Positions 26,402-35,288 of a DNA stretch of 64,000 nucleotides are shown in pieces. A program made the position numbers and the translations under genes. Origin of the DNA: an uncultured Lachnospiraceae bacterium (GTDB taxonomy: Bacteria; Bacillota; Clostridia; Lachnospirales; Lachnospiraceae); assembly GCA_910577955.1 (NCBI GenBank), contig CAJTNC010000013.1:19520-83519 (forward strand). The letters are read 5' to 3'. Below the pieces are notes generated by a model. That model was not told the origin of the DNA, ran no database searches, and saw only the letters and a program-made list of their open reading frames with translations. Numbering within the stretch: the first letter of the stretch is position 1; every line of letters begins with the position of its first letter.

Positions 26402-27559
26402 ATGAGCAGATTTGACGATATGATACAGGGTTTGCAGGAGGACGTGAAAATCCCGGAGAACGTGTGGAGAGGGTATACGGAGACTTTGACAAGACTGCCT
26501 GAGAAGGGCGGATACGCAAAACGACGGGATGGGAGAAAAAAAGAATACACGGGCAGGCAGGGAAAGAGATCCGCAGGCGGCATAGGTATGCTCAAAGCGG
26601 CGGCGCTTATTTTGGCGTCGGTCACTTTTTTGGGGACGGGCGCCTATGCAGCCGGGAAGTATTTCGGCATACTGGATTTTCTGAAAGGTAACGGAAATAC
26701 GGCGGCTCTGCCGCCTGTGGAGGCTGAGGAACTGATCGTGCCGGTAGCCGAAGAAGAGCAGCAAAAGACGGAGATCACAGAGGGAATGGCGGCGGATTAT
26801 ACGGTGAAGGAAGCGATGTGTGACAGCGAGAGCATCTATGTGGTAGTGGAGGCAAAGGCGAAGGAAGAGGGACGCTATCTCTTTGTGCCGGAGGATGCGA
26901 TAGCGGAAGATCCGGTCCGTGACTGGGGGATCGACAGCGATTTGAGCGCCGGAGAATATGCGGCGTCCAAAAATCTCGAGATCATGCATGTGAACGCGGG
27001 CATTCAGAATACGGAGGAGCTGGGGATCGCCGTGTCCACCATATATTTTCAATGGGTGGAGGATGACGTGATGGATATCATGATCGAGTGCGGCAAAACA
27101 GAAAGAGGAAAAACCCTTGACGTGGTGTGCACCGGGATACTTTGGGATGAAAGTATGACCAGTATGGAGGATATCCTGCGGACGGAGATTCGTTTTACAC
27201 TGACGGATATCAGTGACGCGGAGGTGATCTCCTACAGACCGGCAGATGTTCCTGAGATCCCCGGTGTAGCAGTGATCGAGAAAGCGGAGGTGGTTCAGAC
27301 AAAGCTCGGCACCTATGTGGAAATAATTTATCGGAATGACAATGGGGAAAACTTTGACGGCCCCGCATTCAGGCTGGCAAATGACAATGCACAGGAACAC
27401 AGGATCAGAATGGCTTCCGGAACAGAGATGCTCGGAAGCGGGGAATATTTCTGGAAACTCAGTCTGGAAAAGAGAGAGTTCGGCGACAGCATTTTGCTGG
27501 AAGCCTATGATGGGCATACGAAGGAAGTGTACGGGACGTTTGAGTTAGTAAAAGCGTAG
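26402..27559 (+). CDS. DUF4179 membrane protein, probable anti-sigma factor
   Basis: 385 residues. A cytoplasmic N-terminus of about 62 residues is followed by one membrane helix ('AAALILASVTFLGTGAYAA', about 65-83). The C-terminal part of about 300 residues lies outside and contains a DUF4179-type fold plus beta-rich segments. In this arrangement the N-terminal tail binds the sigma factor and the exterior part senses an envelope signal, as for RsgI/RsiV-like systems. That role is inferred from position and topology. No zinc-binding HxxxCxxC motif is visible in the N-terminal tail. Confidence 0.8.
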   Translation: MSRFDDMIQGLQEDVKIPENVWRGYTETLTRLPEKGGYAKRRDGRKKEYTGRQGKRSAGGIGMLKAAALILASVTFLGTGAYAAGKYFGILDFLKGNGNTAALPPVEAEELIVPVAEEEQQKTEITEGMAADYTVKEAMCDSESIYVVVEAKAKEEGRYLFVPEDAIAEDPVRDWGIDSDLSAGEYAASKNLEIMHVNAGIQNTEELGIAVSTIYFQWVEDDVMDIMIECGKTERGKTLDVVCTGILWDESMTSMEDILRTEIRFTLTDISDAEVISYRPADVPEIPGVAVIEKAEVVQTKLGTYVEIIYRNDNGENFDGPAFRLANDNAQEHRIRMASGTEMLGSGEYFWKLSLEKREFGDSILLEAYDGHTKEVYGTFELVKA

Positions 27560-27603
27560 CGGAGATTTTTTCCGGACAGATCACATATTGTACGTTTTAT
27601 AGG

Positions 27604-27645
27604 ACACCGGTTTTGTTATATTTGACATGACAAAACCGGTGTTTG
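27604..27645. terminator. Strong hairpin after the DUF4179 gene
   Basis: ACACCGGTTTTGT (27604-27616) and ACAAAACCGGTGT (27630-27642) are perfect complements around a 13-nt loop. Only three T follow, so it may act as a terminator or as an RNA-stability element. Confidence 0.6.
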
Positions 27646-27706
27646 GGGTTATACTGTTAATGTCAGCCAAAAAAATCACAAAGCAGGCGGCAGAAAGAGG
27701 AATCAT

Positions 27707-28273
27707 ATGATGAGACAGCTTCCGAGACCGGGTGAAATTTTTAAACATTTTAAGGGGAACTGCTACCGCATCATTACGATAGCGGCACATGAAGAGACCG
27801 GTGAAAAACTGGTTATCTATCAGGCGCTGTACGGCAGTTACGGCGTATATGCGAGAGAACTTTCCGTATTTATGAGCCCTGTAGACAGAGAAAAATATCC
27901 TGATGCAGAGCAGAAAATGCGGTTTGAACTGGTGGAGAGCGGCGCGGCAGCTTTGGTGCAGCACAAGGCCGATGTTCAGAGCCGGTCGGAGGCAGCGGCG
28001 GATAAAACGGATGAGGATAAAAAGCATTCCCCCAAAAAAGAGGCGGAGCCGCAGATCGACCCGATGGTACTCGCATATCTGGATGCGGATACCTGCAAGG
28101 AAAAGCTGCAGATACTGACGACCATGAAAGACAGACTGACCGACCAGATGATCAACACGATGGCCATCGCCATAGATGTTGACGTGAAGCCCGGTGACAT
28201 CACGGAGCGGTATGAAGAGTTGAAGTACTGTCTGGCAATGAGAGAAAGATTTGAGGTAAGAAGGCTCCGTTAG
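27707..28273 (+). CDS. DUF1653 protein
   Basis: 188 residues, soluble. The N-terminal 70 residues match DUF1653 ('GEIFKHFKGNCYRII', 'YQALYGSYGVYAREL', 'FMSPVD'), a small beta-rich domain of unknown role. The C-terminal part (about 100-185) is charged and helical ('YLDADTCKEKLQIL') and may be a second, family-specific domain. The 5'-nucleotidase gene begins 31 bp downstream, suggesting shared transcription. Confidence 0.85.
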   Translation: MMRQLPRPGEIFKHFKGNCYRIITIAAHEETGEKLVIYQALYGSYGVYARELSVFMSPVDREKYPDAEQKMRFELVESGAAALVQHKADVQSRSEAAADKTDEDKKHSPKKEAEPQIDPMVLAYLDADTCKEKLQILTTMKDRLTDQMINTMAIAIDVDVKPGDITERYEELKYCLAMRERFEVRRLR

Positions 28274-28303
28274 TGCCGGAATATGCGGCAGAAAGGAGCG
28301 AAT

Positions 28304-29221
28304 ATGGCTTTTGATCTGGGAAACAGGCTTGTGATCGGTGTGTCCTCGAGAGCGCTTTTTGATCTGGCGAAGGAGAATGAACTTTTTGAGAGAGAAGGTG
28401 TGGAGGCCTACTGCAGCTATCAGGTGGAGCATGAACAGGAACTGTTAAAACCGGGCCCCGGCTTTGCATTAGTGAAAGCTCTGCTCAATATCAATAAGAT
28501 ACCCGGACAGGAGGGGCGCGTGGAAGTGATCGTGATGTCCCGAAACAGTCCGGATACGTCTTTGCGGGTGTTCAACGCGATTCGGGAATATGGCCTTGAT
28601 ATCACAAGGGCGGCCTTGGTCAGCGGTGTTTCTCTGGCTCCCTATCTGGCGGCTTTTAAGACGGATCTGTTTTTATCGGCCTATGAGGAGGACGTACAGG
28701 GGGCGATCGACAGCGGTATCGCGGCAGGTATCATCTGCGGCGACGGCATACATACCTACAACTGCGACGGGGACATCAGACAGATCCGTATCGCTTTCGA
28801 CGGCGACGCGGTGTTGTTTTCGGATGAATCGGAGAGGATCTATCAGGAAAAGGGGCTGGAGGCATTTGAGAAAAATGAGCGGGAAAATGCAAAAAATCCG
28901 CTGAAAGCCGGCCCTTTTGCCAAGTTTTTAAAGACGATCTCGGATCTGCAGAAAGAATTTCCGCAGGAGGAGGCGCCCATCAGAACAGCGCTTGTAACGG
29001 CCAGAAGCGCGCCTGCCCACGAGCGGGTGATCCGTACCCTCAGAGCCTGGGGGGTCAGGATAGACGAAGCCTTTTTTCTGGGGGGCGTGCAGAAAAGGGA
29101 TATCCTGAAAGCCTTCGGAGCGCATATCTTTTTTGACGATCAGGCGGTGCACACCGAGGCGGCCTCGGAAGTGGTTCCTTCGGCGAGAGTGCCTCTGCGG
29201 TGTGAAGTCAGAGGGCCGTAA
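28304..29221 (+). CDS. 5'-nucleotidase of the cytosolic NT5C1/PF06189 type
   Basis: 305 residues from the ATG at 28304, after GAAAGGAGCG. The family pattern is clear: 'VIGVSSRALFDL', 'VIVMSRNSPDTSLRVFNAI', 'FDGDAVLFSDESE' with the Asp nucleophile region, 'LVTARSAPAHERVI', and 'FFLGGVQKRDIL' with 'IFFDDQ' for metal binding. It dephosphorylates nucleoside monophosphates in the cytosol. It lies between a DUF1653 gene and the repair-fusion gene; a link to nucleotide-pool cleaning is plausible but not shown. Confidence 0.85.
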   Translation: MAFDLGNRLVIGVSSRALFDLAKENELFEREGVEAYCSYQVEHEQELLKPGPGFALVKALLNINKIPGQEGRVEVIVMSRNSPDTSLRVFNAIREYGLDITRAALVSGVSLAPYLAAFKTDLFLSAYEEDVQGAIDSGIAAGIICGDGIHTYNCDGDIRQIRIAFDGDAVLFSDESERIYQEKGLEAFEKNERENAKNPLKAGPFAKFLKTISDLQKEFPQEEAPIRTALVTARSAPAHERVIRTLRAWGVRIDEAFFLGGVQKRDILKAFGAHIFFDDQAVHTEAASEVVPSARVPLRCEVRGP

Positions 29222-29256
29222 TATGAAATATCACAACAGAAAAGGCAGCGGTATTG

Positions 29257-31074
29257 ATGAAATATGAACATATTGAGAAAGGAACTTTTCTCTCAAGACC
29301 CAACCGGTTTATTGCATGGGTAAATATAGACGGACGGGAAGAGAAAGTTCATGTAAAAAATACGGGCAGATGCCGGGAACTGCTGAAAGAGAGCGCCCTT
29401 GTCTATCTGGAGAAGCCTGACAGCGCAAACCGTGCCACAGCCTACGATCTGGTGGCGGTGGAAAAAGAGGGAAGGATCGTCAATATAGATTCTCAGGCGC
29501 CGAATAAGGCAGTCAGAGAGTGGCTGCTTTCCGGCGGGCTTTTTTCGGGGGTATCCCTCGTAAAACCGGAGACGACTTTCGGAGAATCCCGTTTTGACTT
29601 TTATATAGAGGCGGAAAATGAGAGAAAAGGAGGCAGGACGCGCCGGATCTTTATGGAGGTAAAGGGCTGCACGCTGGAGGAAGGCGGCGTGGGCAAATTT
29701 CCGGACGCGCCTTCGGAGAGAGCTGTAAAACATGTGAGAGAGCTGATTCTGGCGGCGAAGGCAGGCTATGAGAGTTATCTGCTTTTTATTGTGCAGATGG
29801 ATCGGGTAAACTATGTGGTGCCAAACGCACAAACCCAGCCGGAGTTTGCCGGAGCGTTGCTTGAGGCGAGAAGGGCCGGGGTTCGGATCATCGCCAGAGA
29901 CTGTCTGGTGACGAAAGACACTATGGAGATTAGAAATCCATTGCCCGTGTACTTATCTGAGATGGATCGAATACCGAATCCTTTGCTTGACTGGTATAGT
30001 CAGGGGAGGAGGATCCTGCCTTGGAGAGAGGATCCTACGCCCTATCATGTGTGGCTGTCCGAGATCATGCTGCAGCAAACCAGAGTGGAGGCGGTAAAGC
30101 CTTATTATGACAGGTTTTTGCAGGCGCTGCCGGATATTTCTTCTCTGGCGGAGGCGGAGGAAGAGTCTCTCTTAAAACTTTGGGAGGGACTCGGATATTA
30201 CAACCGGGTCAGAAATCTGCAGAAAGCGGCGAAACAGATCATGAATGACTATAATGGTCAAATGCCGGAAGACTGGGAGGAACTGAAGAAACTGGCAGGC
30301 ATCGGCAGCTATACGGCCGGGGCGGTGGCTTCCATCGCCTACGGGAAGAAGGCGCCGGCGGTTGACGGAAACGTACTGCGGGTGATCTCCAGAGTGACGC
30401 TGGACGGCAGGGATATTCTCGAGACAAAAACAAAAAGATCTGTGGAGCAGGATCTGCTTTGCGTCATACCGGAAGAGCGCCCCGGAGATTTCAATCAGGC
30501 GATGATGGAACTTGGGGCAATGGTCTGTCTGCCAAACGGCAGGCCGAAATGCGGGGAATGTCCGCTAAAAGAATTTTGTCTTGCCTATGAGAAGGGCTGC
30601 ATGATGGATTACCCGAAGAAAGCACCCAAAAAGGCAAGAAAAATAGAGGAAAAAACCGTATTAGTCCTACAGGATCAGACAAGAGCAGCATTGACTAAGA
30701 GAGACAATAAGGGGCTTTTGGCCGGTTTTTATGAGTTTCCCTGTCTGCCCGGAAAAAGAAGCGCTAAACAGGTGCTTGCGTATTTGAAAGAGCTTGGCTT
30801 TGAGTCCCTCCGCATAAAAGAGATCGGAGAGGCAAAGCATGTCTTTACACATAAAGAATGGCATATGACCGGCTACTGCGTCAGGACGGATGAGCTTGCC
30901 GACAGAAGGGAGGCCGCGGAAAAAGCCGGAGTTATTTTTGTGGAGAAGGAGGAGATAGAGGAGAAATATCCGCTGCCTTCCGCCTATGCGGTCTACGCGA
31001 AATATCTGGATATCGTGCAGGGGGCGGATGCATTCAGACGGGAAAATAAAACAGAAACGGAGAAAAGAGTATGA
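29257..31074 (+). CDS. SfsA-MutY fusion: nucleic-acid-binding domain plus adenine glycosylase
   Basis: 605 residues in one uninterrupted frame. Residues 1-about 232 are SfsA ('FIAWVNIDGREEKVHVKNTGR', split; 'FMEVKGCTLEE'; 'FPDAPSERAVKHV'), a putative nucleic-acid-binding or nuclease protein. Residues about 240-600 are MutY, which removes adenine mispaired with 8-oxoguanine. MutY features are 'LSEIMLQQTRVEAV' (catalytic Glu), the HhH 'LAGIGSYTAGAVASIAYG', 'VDGNVLRV' with catalytic Asp, a 4Fe-4S set Cys-X7-Cys-X2-Cys-X5-Cys (about 415-432), and a C-terminal NUDIX-like 8-oxoG recognition domain with 'HVFTHKEWHM'. There is almost no linker between the halves. The next start overlaps the stop (ATGA). 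Confidence 0.92.
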   Translation: MKYEHIEKGTFLSRPNRFIAWVNIDGREEKVHVKNTGRCRELLKESALVYLEKPDSANRATAYDLVAVEKEGRIVNIDSQAPNKAVREWLLSGGLFSGVSLVKPETTFGESRFDFYIEAENERKGGRTRRIFMEVKGCTLEEGGVGKFPDAPSERAVKHVRELILAAKAGYESYLLFIVQMDRVNYVVPNAQTQPEFAGALLEARRAGVRIIARDCLVTKDTMEIRNPLPVYLSEMDRIPNPLLDWYSQGRRILPWREDPTPYHVWLSEIMLQQTRVEAVKPYYDRFLQALPDISSLAEAEEESLLKLWEGLGYYNRVRNLQKAAKQIMNDYNGQMPEDWEELKKLAGIGSYTAGAVASIAYGKKAPAVDGNVLRVISRVTLDGRDILETKTKRSVEQDLLCVIPEERPGDFNQAMMELGAMVCLPNGRPKCGECPLKEFCLAYEKGCMMDYPKKAPKKARKIEEKTVLVLQDQTRAALTKRDNKGLLAGFYEFPCLPGKRSAKQVLAYLKELGFESLRIKEIGEAKHVFTHKEWHMTGYCVRTDELADRREAAEKAGVIFVEKEEIEEKYPLPSAYAVYAKYLDIVQGADAFRRENKTETEKRV

Positions 31075-32096
31075 AATTACTATCGATTGCGATTCCTTGT
31101 TACAATTCGGCGGCATATATGAGAAAATGTATTGAGTCTCTGGTGCCCGGCGGGGAAGATGTGGAGATTTTGGTGGTCAATGACGGTTCGGAAGATGAAA
31201 CGCCGGAAATCGCTATGGAATATGTGGAAAAGTTTCCGGGTATCGTACGGTTGATCAATCAGGAAAACGGAGGACACGGCGCGGCGGTCAACACAGGCAT
31301 CAGGGAGGCAAAGGGACTGTACTTTAAAGTGGTGGACAGCGACGACTGGGTAAAAAGGGAGGCATATGAGGAGATACTGGAAACATTGCGGCGTTTTGCC
31401 GGCACCAGGACAGTGCTTGATATGTTGATCAGCAATTTTGTCTACGAAAAAGTGGGAGAAAAGCATCATAAAGTGATGCGCTACCGGCATGCCCTGCCTA
31501 AGAATGAATTGTTTAGCTGGAAGGATGTGAAGCATTTCATGAAAGGGCAGTATATCCTGATGCACTCGGTCATTTTCCGGACAAAACTCCTTAGGGAGTG
31601 CGGATTGAAGCTGCCGGAGAAAACTTTTTATGTGGACAATATTTTTGTGTTTGAACCTCTTGTGCAGGTGGAAAACATGTATTATCTGGATGTAAATTTC
31701 TACCGTTACTACATAGGGAGAGAGGATCAGTCGGTGAATGAGTCCGTCATGATCTCCCGCATCGATCAGCAGATCAGAGTCAATAAGATAATGTTTGACT
31801 TTTACAATACGAATTTTTCAAGTATAGGAGCGGAAAAACACAGACGGAAGTACATGTATAATTATCTGGAGATCATCACGGTGATATCCACGATCATGCT
31901 GGCAATTTCCGGGACGCCTGAGAATTTGGAAAAGCGGACAGAACTCTGGAAGTATTTTAAGGAGAATAATTACAGGCTGTATCACAGGCTCAGGTACGGC
32001 CTCTTGTGCGGCTATACGAATCTGCCGGGGAAAGGCGGACGAAAGATTTCCATAGACGGCTATAAACTGTGCCGGAGGTTTTTTAAATTTAACTGA
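31071..32096 (+). CDS. Family 2 glycosyltransferase
   Basis: 341 residues. A GT-A domain occupies the first 220: 'SIAIPCYNSAAYMRKCIESL', 'VVNDGSEDETPEIA' and the DxD-type 'VVDSDDWV' for nucleotide-sugar and metal binding. The remainder is a helical domain with no membrane helix. It likely transfers a sugar to a surface polymer or lipid, but no polysaccharide cluster is adjacent and the acceptor is unknown. It is translationally coupled to the SfsA-MutY gene. Confidence 0.85.
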   Translation: MKLLSIAIPCYNSAAYMRKCIESLVPGGEDVEILVVNDGSEDETPEIAMEYVEKFPGIVRLINQENGGHGAAVNTGIREAKGLYFKVVDSDDWVKREAYEEILETLRRFAGTRTVLDMLISNFVYEKVGEKHHKVMRYRHALPKNELFSWKDVKHFMKGQYILMHSVIFRTKLLRECGLKLPEKTFYVDNIFVFEPLVQVENMYYLDVNFYRYYIGREDQSVNESVMISRIDQQIRVNKIMFDFYNTNFSSIGAEKHRRKYMYNYLEIITVISTIMLAISGTPENLEKRTELWKYFKENNYRLYHRLRYGLLCGYTNLPGKGGRKISIDGYKLCRRFFKFN

Positions 32097-32102
32097 TGAC
32101 AC

Positions 32103-32139
32103 TGCCCCGTCAGCCATAAGAATAAAGGCGGGCGGGGCA
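32103..32139. terminator. Hairpin between convergent genes
   Basis: TGCCCCG (32103-32109) pairs with CGGGGCA (32133-32139). The loop is long and the T-tract poor, so only a weak terminator is suggested. Confidence 0.4.
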
Positions 32140-32191
32140 TTAAAATCCGGCAGGATCCGATCCGTATATTTCCGGATGATAGATATCACAT

Positions 32192-33001
32192 TCAGGACAT
32201 CAAACGCATCACAAGCGTGAAGCACCAGAAAAAGTAGAAAACATGTGCCAGAATATAACAGATGGTGAACACGACGGGAAGCGTTTTCTTTTGTTTCACT
32301 ACATGAGCGCGCCAGATAAAATATCCCGGCTTGAGGAAAATGGTAAACAGGATCAGTCCGAGGATGGGATATCCCTTTTTGTGCACCGTTACGATATCAA
32401 TGATGGAAAAAGCTAAAATACTGAATCCGAGAGCATAAGTAAGCAGCGTATAAATAACGGATGCGCCTGCGGAGGCGGAGTAAGTATCCATCAGGGAGGA
32501 ATACACGTTGTAAAAATTCTGGCTTAGGATAACGTCCAGATTCTCGGCGGAGAAAGTTGCGTTTATTAAGCTCATGGAAAAAATAATGGTGATGAGCGCG
32601 GACACTGCGGTCAGTGTCATTAAAATATAATAAAAAACATTGGAAACAGTCTCCTGCACGGGAGCTGCCTGCTGATAGGCAGCCTGCGGATTGACAAAGG
32701 GCTGCTGTCCGTAGTTCTGGTACTGCCCGTAGTTGTAGGGGCCGTTCTGCCCGTAGTTTTGATTCTGCCCGTAGCTGTAAGGGCCGTTTTGCCCATAGTT
32801 CTGGTACTGTTCGTAATTTTGATTCTGTCCGTAGTTGTAAGAGCCGTTTTGCCCGTAGTTTTGGTACTGTTCGTAATTTTGATTCTGTCCGTAGTTGTAA
32901 GGGCCGTTTTGTCCGTAGTTTTGATTCGGGTCGTAATACTGTCCGTTACCCTGCTGATCGGTGTTGTTCAAATTTGTGTTGTTGTTTTCTGTTTCGTTCA
33001 T
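32192..33001 (-). CDS. Membrane protein with Q/N/Y/G-rich tandem repeats
   Basis: 269 residues. The N-terminal 117 are low-complexity: after an Asn-rich start come tandem units of 'NYGQNGPYNYGQNQNYEQYQ' (20 residues, two copies) and a 14-residue shortened form (two copies), about residues 26-100. The rest has four membrane helices (about 120-145, 180-205, 210-230 and 243-266) with a short basic cytoplasmic loop. No enzyme motif is seen. Cytoplasmic Q/N/Y-rich tails ahead of small membrane domains occur in several Clostridial proteins, but the job here is unknown. The repeat tail is prion-like in composition and may mediate self-assembly. The start at 33001 follows AAAGGCGG. Confidence 0.75.
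   Translation of the reverse strand: MNETENNNTNLNNTDQQGNGQYYDPNQNYGQNGPYNYGQNQNYEQYQNYGQNGSYNYGQNQNYEQYQNYGQNGPYSYGQNQNYGQNGPYNYGQYQNYGQQPFVNPQAAYQQAAPVQETVSNVFYYILMTLTAVSALITIIFSMSLINATFSAENLDVILSQNFYNVYSSLMDTYSASAGASVIYTLLTYALGFSILAFSIIDIVTVHKKGYPILGLILFTIFLKPGYFIWRAHVVKQKKTLPVVFTICYILAHVFYFFWCFTLVMRLMS
32702..32926. repeat. Tandem 60-bp and 42-bp coding repeats
   Basis: Near-identical units encode the YGQN-type peptide repeats of the gene on the minus strand. The two longest units are 60 bp, followed by two 42-bp units. Their similarity at DNA level suggests recent expansion or slippage and possible copy-number variation between strains. Confidence 0.8.
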
Positions 33002-33029
33002 GGTAGTTTTGCCGCCTTTCTTTTTCTTT

Positions 33030-33887
33030 CTATGGCTGTTTCGTGCGCTGCAGAGCGATATTCTTCACGATCTGCTTTGCGACGTCCGGTTTGTTCATTG
33101 TATAGATATGAAGGCCGTCCACGCCGTTTTCTAACAGATCTGCACACTGGCGGATGGCATAATCAATGCCGGCCTTGTACATATCCTCAGGATTTTCTCC
33201 GTAGTTTGCAATGATGTCCGACAGCGCCTTCGGCACGGAGGAACCGGAGAGGGAGATGGAGCGCCCGATCTGTCCTGCGCTCGTGATGGGCATGATGCCC
33301 GCGTGGATTGGAGCGGTGATGCCTTTGCGCGCAGCCTTTTCCCGGAATTCGTAGAAGAAGTCATTGTCAAAGAAAAGCTGGGTGATGAACTGTGAAACGC
33401 CTCTGTCCTGTTTCTCTTTCATGTGCATCAGATCAGCCTCTTTGCTGAAAGACTCAAAATGTTTTTCGGGATAACATGCACCCCATATTTCAAAATCCGT
33501 GTGAGATTTCAGAAAATCGACGAGGTTTGCCGCATAAGTAAATTCCCTGCTGGCATACTGCTCATCGGACATATCTTTCGGTCTGTCTCCCCGGAGAGCG
33601 AGAACGTTGGAAATATTGTTTTTTTCAAATTCCCTGCACAGCTTTTCTATATCGCTCCCGGTGCAGCCCACACAGGTCAGATGAGCCATAGCGGGAATGT
33701 GCAGTTCGTTCTGGATATAGGAAGCGATCTCAATGGTACTTCCCGCGCGGCTTCCGCCTGCGCCGTAGGTGACGCTGATAAAATCCGGCTCTATCTCAGA
33801 TAGTTCCTTCGCGACCGGAAAGGCGGAGGAAAATTCAATGTCCTTTTTCGGAGGGAATATCTCCATGGAGATCTGTACTTTACTCAT
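33030..33887 (-). CDS. metF: 5,10-methylenetetrahydrofolate reductase MetF
   Basis: 285 residues, a TIM-barrel flavoprotein that reduces methylene-THF to methyl-THF for methionine synthesis. Visible motifs are 'ISMEIFPPK' at the N-terminus with the catalytic Glu, 'FISVTYGAGGS', 'HLTCVG', 'NVLALRGD' and 'FITQLFFDNDFFYEF'. The short length fits the bacterial NADH type. On the minus strand a possible promoter is TTGGAC-18-TACTAT near 34051-34022. No SAM riboswitch is visible in the leader. Confidence 0.95.
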   Translation of the reverse strand: MSKVQISMEIFPPKKDIEFSSAFPVAKELSEIEPDFISVTYGAGGSRAGSTIEIASYIQNELHIPAMAHLTCVGCTGSDIEKLCREFEKNNISNVLALRGDRPKDMSDEQYASREFTYAANLVDFLKSHTDFEIWGACYPEKHFESFSKEADLMHMKEKQDRGVSQFITQLFFDNDFFYEFREKAARKGITAPIHAGIMPITSAGQIGRSISLSGSSVPKALSDIIANYGENPEDMYKAGIDYAIRQCADLLENGVDGLHIYTMNKPDVAKQIVKNIALQRTKQP

Positions 33888-34112
33888 AGCGTGCGTATCC
33901 TTTGTTTTGCGAAGGGCGGAGGATCATTGATATTGTGATCATCATGCCGTTTCGCATTTTTTAGTATAAAGCCGCCTGTGAAGCATGTGGCTGTTGGTTG
34001 ATAACAATTATATAGTAGCACAAATGCCGGCGGATGTCCAAATGAAATATCATTAGTCTCTTTAAAATAAGTGTTGCTGAAATATAACTTCGGCGATTTC
34101 TACAAAAGCACA

Positions 34113-34141
34113 TTGATATGACAGGAGTCCAGTGTTATAAT
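34113..34141 (+). promoter_or_regulatory. Promoter for the GNAT/P-loop gene pair
   Basis: TTGATA (34113-34118) and TATAAT (34136-34141) with a 17-bp spacer; transcription start about 34148. The ribosome site TTAAGGAG lies just before the ATG at 34176. Confidence 0.7.
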
Positions 34142-34175
34142 CGACTCAAAAAATCGGGATTTAAGGAGATAAAAA

Positions 34176-34625
34176 ATGCTTGTCAGAGAATATCAGATAT
34201 CCGACTGCAAAGAAATCACAGAACTATTTTATAATACAGTCCACACAGTAAATGCGAAAGACTATACAAAAGAACAATTGGATGTATGGGCAACAGAACA
34301 GGTGGATTTAGAAAAATGGAACCAGTCGCTTCAAGAACATTACAGCATAGTTGTTATTGAAAATAAAGTTATTGTAGGCTTTGGGGATATAGATAAGACG
34401 GGCTGCATTGACCGTCTGTTTGTTCACGCTTATTATCAGGGAAAAGGTATTGCAACTATTATTTGTAATCAACTGGAGCAAACTGTTCAAGGAGATATTA
34501 CCACTCACGCTTCTATCACGGCAAAGCCTTTCTTTGAAAAAAGAGGTTATAAGGTTGTTAAGGAACAGCAGGTAGAACGACAAGGAGTTTTTCTTACAAA
34601 CTTCTGTATGAAAAAGAACAGATGA
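34176..34625 (+). CDS. GNAT family acetyltransferase
   Basis: 149 residues. A single GNAT domain with 'CIDRLFVHAYYQGKGIATII' as strand 4 and acetyl-CoA loop, and a C-terminal 'PFFEKRGYKVVKEQQV' typical of the YafP/ElaA-like subgroup. The coding sequence is clearly AT-richer than the flanking core genes, which suggests acquisition by transfer. Substrate unknown. The next gene starts 13 bp later. Confidence 0.85.
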   Translation: MLVREYQISDCKEITELFYNTVHTVNAKDYTKEQLDVWATEQVDLEKWNQSLQEHYSIVVIENKVIVGFGDIDKTGCIDRLFVHAYYQGKGIATIICNQLEQTVQGDITTHASITAKPFFEKRGYKVVKEQQVERQGVFLTNFCMKKNR

Positions 34626-34638
34626 TTTTCTGTTTGGA

Positions 34639-35163
34639 ATGGAGAAAATGATGATTATTTTAATTACAGGTGCATCACATACAGGTAAGACTGTTCTTGC
34701 TCAAAAACTGCTTGAAAAGTATAAATATCCATATTTATCAATAGACCATCTGAAAATGGGTTTCATTCGTAGCGGCTATACCAAACTCACACCCGAAGAT
34801 GACGATAAGCTCACAGAGTATCTGTGGCCTATTATTCGTGAAATGATTAAAACCGCTATAGAGAATAAGCAAAACCTTATTATTGAAGGGTGTTATATCC
34901 CTTTTGATTGGGAAAAAGATTTTGCAAAAGAATATCTTGATAATATCAGATACTTTTGCCTTGTAATGAGCGAAAATTATATTAAAAATTATTTCAGCAA
35001 TATCAAGAAGCATGCAAGTGCCATAGAAAGTCGCTTAGACGATAAATGGTGTACTATGGAAAGCGTTTTAGAAGATAATGCACAGTTTATGCAGCTTGCA
35101 GAAAAGTACAATGTAAAATATGTGCTGATTGATGATAGGTACGAGATAGATATTGATTTATAA
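34639..35163 (+). CDS. P-loop nucleoside/small-molecule kinase-like protein
   Basis: 174 residues. Walker A is 'GASHTGKT' near the N-terminus, followed by 'YPYLSIDHLKMG', a kinase-type substrate Asp. 'NLIIEGCYIPFDW' looks like a Walker B strand and a lid with Lys/Arg lies near residues 115-135. This is the build of small P-loop kinases or antibiotic phosphotransferases; the substrate cannot be told. Start is uncertain among ATGs at 34639, 34648 and 34651, with GGAG close before the last. It pairs with the GNAT gene in a low-GC patch. Confidence 0.7.
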   Translation: MEKMMIILITGASHTGKTVLAQKLLEKYKYPYLSIDHLKMGFIRSGYTKLTPEDDDKLTEYLWPIIREMIKTAIENKQNLIIEGCYIPFDWEKDFAKEYLDNIRYFCLVMSENYIKNYFSNIKKHASAIESRLDDKWCTMESVLEDNAQFMQLAEKYNVKYVLIDDRYEIDIDL

Positions 35164-35288
35164 TAATGAATTTCAGTTTTCTGGGCAGTCACCTACTAGT
35201 GGATGCTTGCCCACTGTTAGATATTTTAACGAATGGTTTAGCAAATCATAAGTGAGGGCGAAAGAGAATAAGAGTTATATTTACCCCA

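Noticed and set aside
32759..33214. 151-residue Val/Leu-rich plus-strand ORF opposite the YGQN-repeat gene.
   Set aside because: It is a shadow of the repeats; the minus-strand frame has the ribosome site and the membrane-protein structure.
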